Notes: a model not told the origin generated them from the letters alone. A stretch of 64,000 bases of DNA from Agaricus subrufescens (GCA_029945375.1 CM057069.1:372001-436000); one strand, 5' to 3'. Counted from the first letter of the stretch, positions 1-11,215 are shown. Numbers and translations are program-made.

Positions 1-79
1 AGAACCCCTGGTTCATGAGCAACAAGATAAAATATCGAAAAGAAGGTTGACTAATGGCAAATAGTCCCTTTGTTTTTTT

Positions 80-1921
80 TTACGCAGTGCTGATTTCAAC
101 GCCACGGACTTGGCGAACAAATTTCTTGAAGGTTTCTTCCATCGTGTCACCTTCTCTGACCCACTCCGCCACCCCATGCTTCTTTAAAGTCCCATCACCA
201 CTTTGAAGGCTACGAGCAACAAGCATTCGATGCAAAGCTCGTCCTGTTTCTTCATAATCACATGCAAGGGAATACATCCAGTAAGCGAGGTACGCTCCGA
301 CGTAACCAGCGTCGGAATCGTGTAAAGCGGCGAGGGATCGACCTGAGGCAGTTACGGGCGGCGGTTGCTGAAGAGTGTCAAGGGAAGCGGGAAGGGACTC
401 TGATGACGAGGCAGAAGATGGTGCTGATGAGGATTCGGATTCTGTCGAAGAAGAGCAGGACGACTGAAGCTCAAGTTCAGCTAAAGCTTTGTTGAATTCC
501 TCGTGGACCTGTGGCCTTGATAGATTCCGTTTGTGTGTTCGTCGGCTCTGATGTACAGGTTTGGCAGGCGAGATAGAACTAGAATGATCCACTATAATCG
601 ACTGTGGCCTCTCCGCCGCCACGGGAGCGGAAGCAATGGCAGAAGTCAATGGAGTTTTAGGTTCAATTTTGGATTCAGAATAGTCTCCAGAGACCTCGAA
701 CGTCGGAACTGCGAACGCTTCCCAAGGTACGGTTGCGGCGCAGTCCCAGTCAAGCACGCCCACAATATGACCCGATTCGTCAACGAGGATGTTTTCGCTA
801 TGAAGATCTCCATGACGCATCGGGAAAGGGCCCCCAGCGTCTCGCTCGTCAACAAGTGGCATCATTGCCGTACGCCACAGTGAAGCGACAAATCTCCTCT
901 TCAAACATTCGGCAGACTCTTCCTTGTCGCTCTCCCCTGCCTTTTCTTCCGCATCAACTTCACTCGCCGCTTCTGCTAACCTCTCATACGCCTCTGCCTG
1001 AATAGCAAAATACTCCTTGGCGGTGTCGAATGGCCCCAGGCCAAAATCCGCACCGGGACCTATACTGACATTCCCATCGCTATCCAAGACAAAACCTCCG
1101 ATCTTGTCAAATGTGATTCGACTCAACTGCACGTGGATATCGGCAATATCCCTGAGGTACTGCTTTAATATCGGTTTTTTGTCTTCATCACCTTGTAGTG
1201 GATCGGAACCCGGATCCGCTTGTCCTAATTCATGTATCGCGATACCGCAATCTTCGATTGTGATACCACGGATCGCTGTCATTAAGACGAACGCGGGAAA
1301 AGACGGGCCGAGAGGATGACAGTTGTATGAATGCTGATGTTCCGCCGGATCACTATCACCTGCCACGGGATGATACGAGACGACCTGTGGGACTGGAATC
1401 GTAGTTCGTGTGCTGACCAGATGAAGGGCTGCGACTTCATTGAGGATTTTGCGCTCGAGTTGCGCGGCGGTGTTAAAGTGGGCATCCATGGGTCGCATTC
1501 CAAATCGGATGATCCACGACTCTTCTTCTACCAGTTTCGCCTCCAGTTCTTCTTCTTCTCGCTTCTTCTTCTCTTCCTTCTCACAGTTTGCCACAACACC
1601 ATTCTTCCCTTCACATGCACATGCACACGCACCAACACCTTCAAACACAATTTCAAACACGAGGAACGACTGCCCCCACGTATAATTCTCCTTCACGATC
1701 CTACATGGCCTCCTGCGTGGATGCAAATTGCTAGCGTACGCCTCGATGTTCGAGAAGTGAGGTGACAGCCAATCAACCAGGGAAGTCACCCGATGTGCAT
1801 AGTCAGGGGGGAGGATATCGAGAGAAAGCTGGACATCGGGCCACGTATCACTGATGGGCGCCATTGTTTCGTCGTCGATGGATGTGGCGAGACGAGGGAG
1901 GATGATGTGGCAAGTAGGCAA
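80..1921 (-). CDS. APH-fold phosphotransferase-like protein, 613 aa
   Basis: One uninterrupted frame encodes an aminoglycoside-phosphotransferase/choline-kinase fold protein (APH family). Such enzymes in fungi are mostly of unknown small-molecule substrate; antibiotic resistance should not be assumed. The catalytic-loop signature HGDLHSENILVDE lies near residue 368 and the metal-binding signature GVLDWDCA near residue 390, with an ATP-lobe region (SWIIRFGMRP, then an E-rich helix) before it. Two insertions are unusual: a Cys-Ala run near residue 98 made by a CA-rich microsatellite plus a Glu/Lys-rich stretch, and a Ser-rich low-complexity stretch of roughly 30 residues (about 485-515) between the catalytic core and the C-terminal helices. 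The second in-frame Met (residue 20, MAPISDTW) is an alternative start. The fold assignment is firm; the substrate is unknown. Confidence 0.85.
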   Translation of the reverse strand: MPTCHIILPRLATSIDDETMAPISDTWPDVQLSLDILPPDYAHRVTSLVDWLSPHFSNIEAYASNLHPRRRPCRIVKENYTWGQSFLVFEIVFEGVGACACACEGKNGVVANCEKEEKKKREEEELEAKLVEEESWIIRFGMRPMDAHFNTAAQLERKILNEVAALHLVSTRTTIPVPQVVSYHPVAGDSDPAEHQHSYNCHPLGPSFPAFVLMTAIRGITIEDCGIAIHELGQADPGSDPLQGDEDKKPILKQYLRDIADIHVQLSRITFDKIGGFVLDSDGNVSIGPGADFGLGPFDTAKEYFAIQAEAYERLAEAASEVDAEEKAGESDKEESAECLKRRFVASLWRTAMMPLVDERDAGGPFPMRHGDLHSENILVDESGHIVGVLDWDCAATVPWEAFAVPTFEVSGDYSESKIEPKTPLTSAIASAPVAAERPQSIIVDHSSSISPAKPVHQSRRTHKRNLSRPQVHEEFNKALAELELQSSCSSSTESESSSAPSSASSSESLPASLDTLQQPPPVTASGRSLAALHDSDAGYVGAYLAYWMYSLACDYEETGRALHRMLVARSLQSGDGTLKKHGVAEWVREGDTMEETFKKFVRQVRGVEISTA

Positions 1922-2704
1922 AGAGGTTTCTGATATATTCGGGTAATAGTCTTAGTCTCCAAGAATCCAGAACCACCCACGTCATTATGTACGTACCTCG
2001 ATGGCAGGATGTATTTTTGATAGTTCGGGATCAATAGCCGAATGTAATGAGTAAGGAGGGAGAAGGAAGCTAGTAGCAGTAGCGGGCTGGAGCAGCACGC
2101 GGAAAGAAAGGGGATCGGTAGGCTATGCCAAGAGCAGGAGTCTTATATATATATATACTTGTGCACACATTCCTTTGGGGGCACACACCGGTGGTTCCTA
2201 GATTGATGCCGAACGTGGTACATCCCCAACATGAACAATTTACGCAAGGACACCCGCAGTCACTGGGCCACCAAAGATGTCAACAAGGGTTCCAAAAACC
2301 CGCCAATAACATGAGGAACGCATGCCAATCAAAGAATGATCATCAAACCATTCATTCAATCACCCGCCAATTGGCCAACGGACATTAATCGTGCAGGCAT
2401 CTGCGGGCTTATTATATCGCAGCGAACATACCCCTTTTTGTGAGTCCGTATCTAATCCAGCATATCTCGAGGTAAAATCGTGGGTCAAAACCCAATTTCT
2501 AGACCCCATGACGCCACAAAGCATGCGTGCCCCGTGTTGTGCTCAAGCGCAACACCACACATGTACAGAAGAGGGGTGAGCACCATGACCCTACCTAGAC
2601 CCTACCCCGCCTCATCCACGACCTCACCATGCCTCAAAAGTAATACCCAAAATTAGAATTAGTGCGTGCGTGTTCCCTCTAACCTTTTCTATCCAGGACG
2701 CTAT
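1922..2704. other. Intergenic, upstream of the APH gene and downstream of eIF2D
   Basis: No gene recognised. An alternating TA run of 14 bases lies at 2144-2157, about 220 bp upstream of the APH-like start codon, and could act as an AT-rich promoter element for that minus-strand gene. The rest holds only short unsupported frames. Confidence 0.5.
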
Positions 2705-5286
2705 CTATTTTTTCCCAGCCACCTCACTAACCACAATCCATTTCTTTGGAATACCCCTTTCCATCAAGTATTCTCCAACCGCCTGCCCCTGTTTCCCCTG
2801 TACAGTCACTTTCTGTCTCTGCTGATTCGTACCTGGGAGGTTATATTGTGAGACTGTACACACCGGCATTTATAGTGGGTGTGTACGGCAGATCAGTGAT
2901 GGAGGCATCAACCGGCGCAGATAAAAGGTACGAAAACGGATTTATCACGAAAGGAACCGACAAGAAAAGCAAATGTGGGTATCGGTTTGATAAAGACCGG
3001 GGGTGGAGAGATGCCGGTTTCAGGAACAGCGCAAATGTAGACCAAAATAGTGTGACATCGAAAATATGAAACGAAAATAGGTGGGGGTAATGATGCGATG
3101 ATTATGCGAAGACCCGAGAAACGGATAGTATCGGATAACCAGGCCAAATGAGAGAAAATCACATGCAATGGTAAGAGAATATAACCAGGATAGAATAGCT
3201 AGTTAGCTCTGTTATAAGCGATTGCCACAGAAACAAGCTTACTTGAAGTAGACCCTGCGCATATTTTTCTCATCCTATCCGCCATTTCCTCCCCATCGAT
3301 GACCAGGAAAGGTTCAAAACCTGTGATCTCCGTCCTCCCCCTCCTGCCTCCGACCTTGTATACTACTTTAACTTGAATAGGTTCAATCTCGCCTTTACTA
3401 TACGGGTAATACAAATGGTTAGCCGGCTCAAAGAACGAAGTATCCCTAGAAGACCAGAATATAGGAACACTTCGACTCACGCAGTGATAGTGTCTTTCCC
3501 CTCGGCTTTGACCTCATGCCATGGTTGCATATGCTCAACAATTTTTCTCATTAGCTCGTCTCTCTTCATAAACTCAGGCGGTAATGAGGATTTATCTTCG
3601 CCCGGCGTTTTCTCGGTTTTCTTACCGGCTTCACCGGAGTGTTTGGAGGCGATACAAGCAATCAATGGTCCATTAAGGTTAATGTATGCCTGATCGTGCG
3701 GATTGATCAATTGCTTTGAGGTGATATACTTGTTGAGAAGGCCCCGAATATCGTTTGGGGTGTACAAGTCTGAGGTGCTAAGAGGTATATGATCAGTAAG
3801 AGGGGAATGTGTTAGCTTGTAGAGGAAGCGCGCACCTGACACCCATGTCTTTGAATAATTCCAAACTCCTTAGCCAAGGCTTCCAGCACTGACGAATCTC
3901 AACTTCTCGCTCACTCTTCTCCTTGTCTCTCTCCTCCCTTTCCTCTCTCGCGAGCCTTTTAGCTTTCTTGGCCTCAATTTCCGCCACAGTGACGTATGGT
4001 TTAACTCCTTTTCCACCCGCATATGCCACTACCTCAGGATGCTCACAATTGACAGTCGTCACGACGTAATCACTGCCACCAGATTTCTGTTTGACAGCTT
4101 TCAGTGTGAGTAGGGAGGATTTTTCGACCGATTTGAGGAAAGTGGAAAGGGTTTTGCACGTGGAAGCTTTGACTGCGATTTCTGAGGGGTCTATATGGAC
4201 GTCTTCCGAATCTGGAGGAGCGGACGACGGTAATAGAACGGAGCTGGGGAATGCGGGACGCGATGGAAGGATGTAGGACTGGTAAAGCTGGGTTGATGGG
4301 ATGGGGAACGAATCAGGGGGTAGGGTGGACAATTGATTTGCGATAGCATGGATGAGAGACTTTGTGAGCAACTCGGTAATCTCTTGAGGCGTATACGAGA
4401 ACTTGGTTATCAGCTCAGGGGTTTCGACAGGTTTGTCAATTGGACCGTCAGGAGGTTGAGGCTTGGGAGGATCTTCGTTATCCCCGACTTGCTCATTTTC
4501 GCTTTCCGGTATGGCATCACCTCCTTCAGCGACTGAATCGCCAGTGCCCAACGGTTTATGTGGAGGAGTATCACCCTTTTGTCCCATATCCCATAGGTGA
4601 TCCTTCCAAGTATGCATAACCAACACCGCCTTGCCTTTTTCATTTGCCTCGCTCTTCAATTTTAGATCCTCGCCTGATACTGCCATGTGCCCTACGGCAA
4701 GCGGAGGCGAAACAAACCGAGTGATTGAACCATCATCATTCTTTGTACTTGATAGTTGATGTATGGCCACGAGTTGATCTCGAGCAAGCGTGGAGGGCGT
4801 GTGGGTGATGACTAGCTTAATTCGTCTCAGCGTTGTCGGACGATCGAGCAGAAGAGAATGACTGACCCCCCGGAATCATAAGATCCGCGCCACCGACGAG
4901 GATTGGTATGACTGCTGAAGGCGTCAGGATAGAAGGTAGCAGATTCGAGTCTTGGAGTTTCCATAGTGTATAGACGGTCGGTATCAAGTCCTCAGAGGAT
5001 TTACCGATTGTAAACCAGAGTGGGTTGCCGTTCCCAGGATCGACATATAGCGTCTAAACAAGCCTTGATACTTGATCGAAGACGAAGGATCGCGAGGAGA
5101 GAAACGTACGCCTGGTTGTTTAGTATGTGTGAAGAACTTTGCGGTGAGGATACCATCTGGAACGAGGAGATCGCCGTGTTCTGGAATTGCGGAAAACACA
5201 GACAAGACGCGCTGTTTGAGTTTGCGTCGGTCTGATGCACGGAGGGGGGCAGATGTTTTCAGCTGGCCGAGTGGTTTCTTGAACAT
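2705..5286 (-). CDS. TMA64: Translation initiation factor eIF2D / Tma64 (ligatin), 646 aa
   Basis: eIF2D acts in the cytosol on 40S ribosomes, delivering or releasing tRNA during non-canonical initiation and recycling. Six exons splice cleanly: 5286-5110, 5053-4867, 4811-3836, 3777-3481, 3397-3243 and 2853-2705, summing to 1941 nt. The N-terminus MFKKPLGQLKTS followed by SDRRKLKQ is the family start; I chose this Met over one three codons upstream. The PUA-like region (LWFTIGKSSEDLIPTVYTLW, VGGADLMIPG) spans about residues 60-150, a SWIB/winged-helix region (TSDLYTPNDIRGLLNKYI) about 448-540, and SUI1 about 553-646 (VVYKVGGRRGRTEITGFE, then VTVQGKQ and GIPKKWIVVSE). The last intron (2854-3242, 389 nt) is far longer than its neighbours, so the C-terminal exon is easily missed. 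Length fits the family. Confidence 0.92.
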
Positions 5287-6344
5287 CAGGAACAAGTCTT
5301 GTTTCCCACGTCATATATGGCAAATTTATATCCTCAAACACTTTCTCTCGGCCTCTAGTGCGTGCCCGCGAGTGTTTCCGTCTTTTTTTGTCGTCTTCTG
5401 TGATACCCGAAGAATCTCCAGTTAAACAAAACTCGTAGCTACCTGCCAAAAGTCATTGTGTTGCTATACCACACTGATGCCCCACTATCTTTAACGTTAA
5501 GTGCTTTGCTTACAAGGGTCCTTGGGCGCCCTACCGAGTTTCTAGGAGCTCTGAAGACAATGAAACCTCAACCAGGGTTTAACGTCCCCGGAAAGTTTCT
5601 TCCCATGGCTCTCACCTCTAAGCTAATCACATCAAGTCACCGGTAGTGAGAACAAGTTCGTGTTTTTGAGATTTTGAAGGATTATCTCTCTGAATGGCCG
5701 TAAATTTATTCCCCTTCCCTAATCATACGAATACCATTGTTATTTCAACGGTAGGAGGCCATTATTCTAGACTTTGTGCACATCCAGAATTGAAGCCGCG
5801 AGTTCACGTCCCGCTGAGTTGTCACCGAATATGCTTGTTTCTAACATACCTACCTGGATCAATCAGGCGCCGGCTGTTGACTTTTTGGCGGGGAATGAGC
5901 GTAAAAAAAAGAGTCGTGTACGAATTTGATATCGTTTTGGGTGGGTTCTTGTTCAACTTGGCGTGAACCATCAAGCTATATCAAGTTTTGTTTTAATTTA
6001 ACTAACGTTCCATTCCCATTAAATTGAACTATTCTCGCCCACTGACGAGAGGAGACTAATCCTATTTCGTTAACTGACCGAAATACTCAATGCCGAGGAA
6101 TAGTACACTTTCATTTTGAAAAGTTGAGAGTCTATTTGAGGCACCTAAATCGAGAAATCTCTCATCTGATATTGACCTTTGTAAGATAGCCTGACATCGG
6201 GATATATTTATGTATAGTCCTGAAACCCACGCTGTGATCATACGGTAGTGATTGTGACAATGTATTAGCTTCGCCTATAACTTGATCGTCGATAGGTGAG
6301 AAATCGGTCACCACGTCCGTCTCTCAGCCCAGTGCATTTCCCCC
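5287..6344. other. Intergenic between divergent eIF2D and the PH-CRIB gene
   Basis: About 1 kb with no supported gene. Short frames at 5458-5646 and 5694-5966 show no recognisable domain. It probably holds the promoters of the two flanking divergent genes; I see no clear TATA box. Confidence 0.5.
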
Positions 6345-7084
6345 ATGGTCGTGCAGTTTTCTTCACCTTACTCTCTGATGAGTCACTCTAGAACCGTATC
6401 AATGAGCTCCAGTATCACACTTCAACCTGACGAGCCTAGCAAGCTCCTTGAGGAAGTGTCAATCAAGTTGCTTGCTTCCGAATCCCCAACAGTCTCGAAG
6501 GAAAATGTTGTTGATAAGCCCACCTCGCATATCCTTAGAAGTGGGAAAGTGAAGTCAAAGGGACATGGGATTTTCCGTGGGATATGGAGGACCAAGTGGT
6601 TGGAACTCAGGGAACAGTCCCTGGTGCTACGCCGCAGGAAGGTATGATTCCGGCCCACTGCACTCTACTTATTGGACTTATTTCCTCTCCTCAGGGATCG
6701 TCGGATCATACCGTCATCCATAGTCGGGATATTGTAACCATCGAACGGACAAGTTTAAGGTCGCATTGCTTGTTCTTAGAGGTCAAAGGCAAAAAGTATT
6801 GGCTCTCAATCGAAAGTGATGCGGTACTATACGGGTGGCTCGACGATATCATCCATCACTGTCATTTGAGTGAAACAACAACTCCAGAAAACTTTATGCA
6901 CCATGTCCACGTATTCTGTGATCCCATAACGGGATGCTACCAGGTATTTCATACTATTGCCGCAATCCTTCGTCCACTAAGGCAATTTCAGGGGCTACCT
7001 ATACAATGGCAGAGGATTTTGAAGCTCTGGAGCAGCACTTCAGAACGCGTGCCAAAGTTTATCCCGAGTCTGTACCCAGATTAG
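6345..7084 (+). CDS. PH-CRIB protein without a kinase domain (Cla4/PAK N-terminus-like), 212 aa
   Basis: Three exons (6345-6641, 6695-6943, 6992-7084) sum to 639 nt. Residues about 63-160 form a PH domain like that of Cla4-type PAK kinases (HILRSGKVKSKGHGIF, WLELREQSLVLR, then DIVTIERTSLRSHCLFLE and LYGWLDDI). A p21-Rho-binding/CRIB motif follows directly (NFMHHVHVFCDPITG, then YQGLPIQWQRIL across a phase-0 junction), which in the family binds GTP-loaded Cdc42/Rac. The protein stops about 20 residues after the CRIB, where Cla4 would continue for several hundred residues to its kinase domain. The central CRIB glycine-phenylalanine pair is replaced (HVFCD where HVGFD is usual), so GTPase affinity may differ. 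A likely role is a membrane-localised Rho-GTPase effector or sink; this is inference. An alternative start is the Met at 6375. Confidence 0.82.
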
Positions 7085-7391
7085 ATAGGCGGGATGTATA
7101 TTACATGTGACTCTGTGACGGGAGCGTGTGAACTGAATCAACAGACTTGTTTGTTTCGGACCACCACTACACCGCCCATCCTCGCGTTTCTGCCCAAAAC
7201 TCGTGCCCTCCAGCAGGCAACCTCGGCACATCCAGTTCCTTTGTCTTCAAAACGCGTCCAATAGGCGCCCAAATCATCTTTCGTCTTTCTGGTTTGTCAA
7301 ACTGCCACCTCGCGATCATGTTGTGGGAATCACTTATTTCGCGACTATCAGGTTTCTGTATCTCCCCATCCCTCACCCTCTCTCCTTCGAA
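7085..7391. other. Short intergenic region, promoter/5' UTR of H2A.Z
   Basis: About 300 bp. The last 190 bases before the H2A.Z start are pyrimidine-rich, as is common for fungal 5' UTRs. No other feature seen. Confidence 0.45.
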
Positions 7392-7923
7392 ATGCCTCCC
7401 AAAGCAGGATCTGGCGGTAAGGCTCGGGCTAACAATGCCAACAATGATCCCACGCCTCAACAGCGGACGATCCAGACGAGGAGTGCTCGTGCCGGGCTCC
7501 AGGTGTGCCTCGTTCCTAGACGTTTCTCAACCGGATCTCATGTCCTTATAGTTCCCCGTCGGACGTATACACCGTTATTTGAAACAGAGGACACAACATA
7601 ATGTCCGCATCGGCGCAAAGGCAGCTGTCTACACTTCGGCCATCCTTGAGTATCTCACTGCTGAGGTACTGGAGCTCGCTGGTAAGACGACTTGTATGCG
7701 ATGTTGATGGTCCGGGACTGACTCGGTACCAGGCAATGCTTCCAAGGATCTTCGAGTAAAGCGTATCACCCCTAGACACTTACAGCTTGCCATCCGAGGA
7801 GATGAGGAACTCGATACACTGGTGCGCGCCACCATCGCTGGTGGTGGTGTCTTACCCTTCATCCACAAGACCTTGACAACTGGAATGAAGGGCCCTGCAG
7901 TTAAGAAGCCAGAGGGCCCCTAA
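7392..7923 (+). CDS. HTZ1: Histone variant H2A.Z, 143 aa
   Basis: Nucleosome subunit exchanged for H2A at promoters by SWR1-type remodellers. Three exons (7392-7502, 7552-7681, 7733-7923) total 432 nt. The N-terminal tail is Gly/Ala/Lys-rich, followed by TRSARAGLQ and, after a phase-0 intron, [11 protein letters not shown]; the H2A core continues with [24 protein letters not shown] and [18 protein letters not shown]2A.Z, and not canonical H2A, is indicated by RAT(I)[10 protein letters not shown] near the docking domain and the short C-terminus ending KKPEGP without an SQ(E/D) motif. Length matches the family. Confidence 0.95.
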
Positions 7924-8378
7924 ACTGCGACATGAAGGCTACGCGGTTTGTAAAGCCTTCCTTTCTTGTGTGACTTATTGTTTCGCTCAGACCTGTCTCT
8001 ATATATTTCCCTCTTGTGTGCTAATTTTTAGTGGTGGTACTTGTATAGCATATGATGATCTACATCGACCTTGGATCGTGTATTCGCTGTAGCTTTCGTT
8101 TTCACTCGTGTCCCAAAGTTATCATTATTTTGAATCATCTGTGAATTGATGCGTGATTTTCTTTTTTATCCCGTTGTATAGAGGTCTGATTTGGGTATAG
8201 GTGATTAGTGGCTGTGGCTGTCTCACTGACTCTGGGTCAGCCACACTCATTGACATCTTGTTCCTCCACCATCTCTTCATCATCAGCCTATCCGTAAGCT
8301 GACATACAGCGCTGCCATTCGTTTTTAAAACACATCGCCAGCCCGACGGTCGTTACTTTTCCAATCCTATTCCCTAGC
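7924..8378. other. Intergenic between H2A.Z and the zinc-finger gene
   Basis: No gene seen. It holds the H2A.Z 3' flank and the promoter/5' leader of the gene at 8379. Confidence 0.45.
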
Positions 8379-10181
8379 ATGTCTCCGAAACGCCCGACTT
8401 CGCGAGGCCCCAGCATTTCAAAGCCATATACCCGTTCCCCTTCTAGTATTCCACTTCCTACCGGGAGTTCAAGCCATACCGCCCAGACAGAATATCCACA
8501 AACTCCAATATTAGACGAATCTGATGGACTACCTGGTTTTCCGACTCGTGCCCAGTACCAAATAATCGAAAGAGGCTATATCGACTCGCTTACCCCCCGA
8601 CGTCAAGGAAAGGCTCTTATTTCTCAGGCTCTTTTTGACCGTATCTGGGATGTCCTGCATAATGCTGACAATGCCAAGGAAAACGCCCAATTTAGATTTT
8701 GGGCTCGCAAGATGTTTACCCTGAGCAAATCTCATGTTGTCTCTTTTGGTTCGGAAGGCCCTCGTCGTATGGACCAGGAAGTCTTACTCCATGATGGGCT
8801 GTTGGTCGCTGTTCGGGAACAAATCTACGACTTGTTATGCTACTGTCATGGGAGCACTGGTCATGGAGGACGAGACAAGACATGTGCGGTCATCCGCAAG
8901 CACTATACGTGGGTACCGAAGGACCTCGTAGCTCAATTTGTCAAGGCTTGTCCTACCTGCGTCATGAAGAAATGCGGTCACTCTGATGTTGAACTTCTCT
9001 CTTCCCGTCCTGGGAGTGCCCCTGCCTTCTCACCTGCTACCCCAGCCACTTCATCATTTGGAGGAGAGTCTAACAGACAGGATACGTCCCCCTCTAGACT
9101 TTCTTTCAGCGATTACTTTGATCTGGACGCTCTTGATGGACCAACTCGAGAAACCTCGATTTCATTGCCGAACACTCCCCTCCACGCCCCACATTCTCAA
9201 TTCATCTTCAACCCGGACCAGTCCAACGGAACCTCTGTCGATGAACTCGTGCGTTACAATGACTGTCCGTCTAACAATGTGCCACAAGGCTTTCCTATGG
9301 TCCGCGAAGTCTCGCTTTACAGAGGTCTTCCAAATGGTTGGCAATATCAAAATATGGACTATGAAAGTGTTTATACCGAGCTCGTCGAATATCAACGGAT
9401 GGCTCCACTCATGCCTTACGATCCCTCTCTCGGCCGTACACGTCCTAGGATTCCCGATGTCGCTCCGCTGTTCAGGCCAGACTTCGAAGGCGCTATTAAT
9501 CATGAAGTCGAAGAGTCTGAACCAATTCTTGATCTGCGGACCGAGGACTACAATGAGAAACCTCTGGCTTATCCTCTGTCTGATGATATCGGCTCACATT
9601 CTCCTATTGACCCGTTCTTGCTAGCTCTGGCTTCTATGCATTCTCCTTCTCTGGGATATGAATCCCCCAAGTCGCCTTCGAGACGCTTCCCCTTCTTGAA
9701 TGATGGAGAGGGCGAAGTCTGCGTCCCTCCGCCCTCATCTACATCCTCGTCTCCCACTCCTAATCATCATATCGACATCGGTAGTGACATCGGAATTGGA
9801 AACTCGGTCGGGTTGAACATAGATTACCTGGATTCTGTCGAGACGTTCCAAGATTTATATACCATCCGAGTTAGCATGAATGAGGATAAAGATCGTTTGA
9901 GTGGGAAGAACAGCCCGGCGAGTAGTGTCGGATCTGATGCGTCTGGCCTATCTTTAGTCTCGGGAATGAGACTCGGCTATGGGATGATATCGCCGACTTC
10001 GATTTCGAGTACACCGACAACTACCGCGCCTGTTACGCCTAGTGAGTATGTCCCTGTAGTGAAAGAGGGTGGGATTGATGGATTGGGTGATGGGGAAGTC
10101 GGTGATCGATTGGGAGAGGAGAGCGAGGAGGATTTGAAGGCTGTTATTCGGGGTGTTTCCGTTTGCGGTGTTAGGGCTTGA
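8379..10181 (+). CDS. Integrase-type H2C2 zinc-finger protein, 600 aa
   Basis: One exon. Residues about 155-205 hold the HHCC zinc-binding module characteristic of retroviral/Ty3 integrases (CHGSTGHGGRDKT, then KHYTWVPKDLVAQFV and ACPTCVMKK), preceded by a helical region (LFDRIWDVLHNADNAKENAQFRFWARKMF). No integrase catalytic core (DDE) or reverse transcriptase follows. Instead about 390 residues of Ser/Pro-rich, probably disordered sequence with acidic patches run to the end. The architecture, an isolated H2C2 domain with a long low-complexity tail, suggests a host protein that took over an integrase zinc module, perhaps as a DNA- or protein-binding regulator. Function is not known to me. 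The start is chosen because the N-terminus MSPKRPTSRGPS is the first Met of a long open frame. Confidence 0.8.
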   Translation: MSPKRPTSRGPSISKPYTRSPSSIPLPTGSSSHTAQTEYPQTPILDESDGLPGFPTRAQYQIIERGYIDSLTPRRQGKALISQALFDRIWDVLHNADNAKENAQFRFWARKMFTLSKSHVVSFGSEGPRRMDQEVLLHDGLLVAVREQIYDLLCYCHGSTGHGGRDKTCAVIRKHYTWVPKDLVAQFVKACPTCVMKKCGHSDVELLSSRPGSAPAFSPATPATSSFGGESNRQDTSPSRLSFSDYFDLDALDGPTRETSISLPNTPLHAPHSQFIFNPDQSNGTSVDELVRYNDCPSNNVPQGFPMVREVSLYRGLPNGWQYQNMDYESVYTELVEYQRMAPLMPYDPSLGRTRPRIPDVAPLFRPDFEGAINHEVEESEPILDLRTEDYNEKPLAYPLSDDIGSHSPIDPFLLALASMHSPSLGYESPKSPSRRFPFLNDGEGEVCVPPPSSTSSSPTPNHHIDIGSDIGIGNSVGLNIDYLDSVETFQDLYTIRVSMNEDKDRLSGKNSPASSVGSDASGLSLVSGMRLGYGMISPTSISSTPTTTAPVTPSEYVPVVKEGGIDGLGDGEVGDRLGEESEEDLKAVIRGVSVCGVRA

Positions 10182-11212
10182 GTTGATGTTATGGTCTTTC
10201 TTTTCTATCTTTACTTTCGGGTAGTCACGACATGGGTACTATATATAAGTTGTATTTAGATAATTTCATGTATTATTTTACGATGGTAATATGATAATGC
10301 AATGCACCCGCTTGTTGTAGAGCTTTAAATAACTGACATATGGAATTTGTGAGGCTGGAAGAAGCCACTTCGTGACCCCGTTCCCATGCTGCAGGAATAA
10401 CGAGACTTAACTAGACGAGTGGGATTTGTGACAGCTAGTTTGATGAGGCGGAGGCAGTGTATCAATTCCATAGAAGTACTCGGATTGCGAACCCGAAGGG
10501 TAGACTTAGGTGACCGTGACCTGGTATGTTGCCAGCAAAGAGGTTATTAAAATTAGATGCTCCGCAGTGCATAGTGCACTCCTTTTGTTTTTACTTATCG
10601 CTTCATTGATTAGCCATCGAACTTGTGATGAGGAAAATTCCGGATTGGTAGCAGCAGGCTTAGGCGGAATGGTTTGCTTTGTTTTTGGTTTGTTTTCGAG
10701 GCTTGCATGCTTTCCAAACGAGCCCTAAACACGTAAGGGTGTGCCTAATTTAGAACCTCCTTACGGGTCACTCAGATATTTTCGAGATATCGTCGTAAGG
10801 TTGAGTCCCCAAGCAGAGGGGGTTATCGGGCCTGAATCTTCGCTTTCGAAGTCGTAATTAGATGAGACGACCACCTTTGTGACCCTTGTCAAAGCCCATC
10901 ACGATGTGCATGGTACCGTTCATGGACCCCCGGATGCCGCTGGGCGGGTCGCAAAGCCGACATATGGTGGTATGCTTGTCAAGGTTCCTAGTTGTGTGGA
11001 TCTGGGAAGGGGATTTCAGGTAAATGTACCATCGAACAGCTGTGACAACCGTGATGGTTGCCAAGCCGCTGTCAATAACCAAATTAAGTCTGATCAGACC
11101 AGATCAAGCTGAATAAGGCAAGCTCACGCAGCTGACCTGATCCTGGCAAACGGATGAGGATCTGAGTCATCCGATCTGAGATCAAGCCTCCACTTTTGTT
11201 AATATAAGAAGC
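10182..11212. other. Intergenic, no supported gene
   Basis: About 1 kb downstream of the zinc-finger gene. Short frames (10510-10728, 10858-11112) lack recognisable domains. The right edge carries the target-site copy of the MITE described next. Confidence 0.5.
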
Positions 11213-11215
11213 TAA

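Noticed and set aside
3199..3480. eIF2D seemed to lack the last third of its SUI1 domain
   Set aside because: A further exon at 2705-2853 encodes the missing part in the right phase; the complete model sums to 1941 nt.
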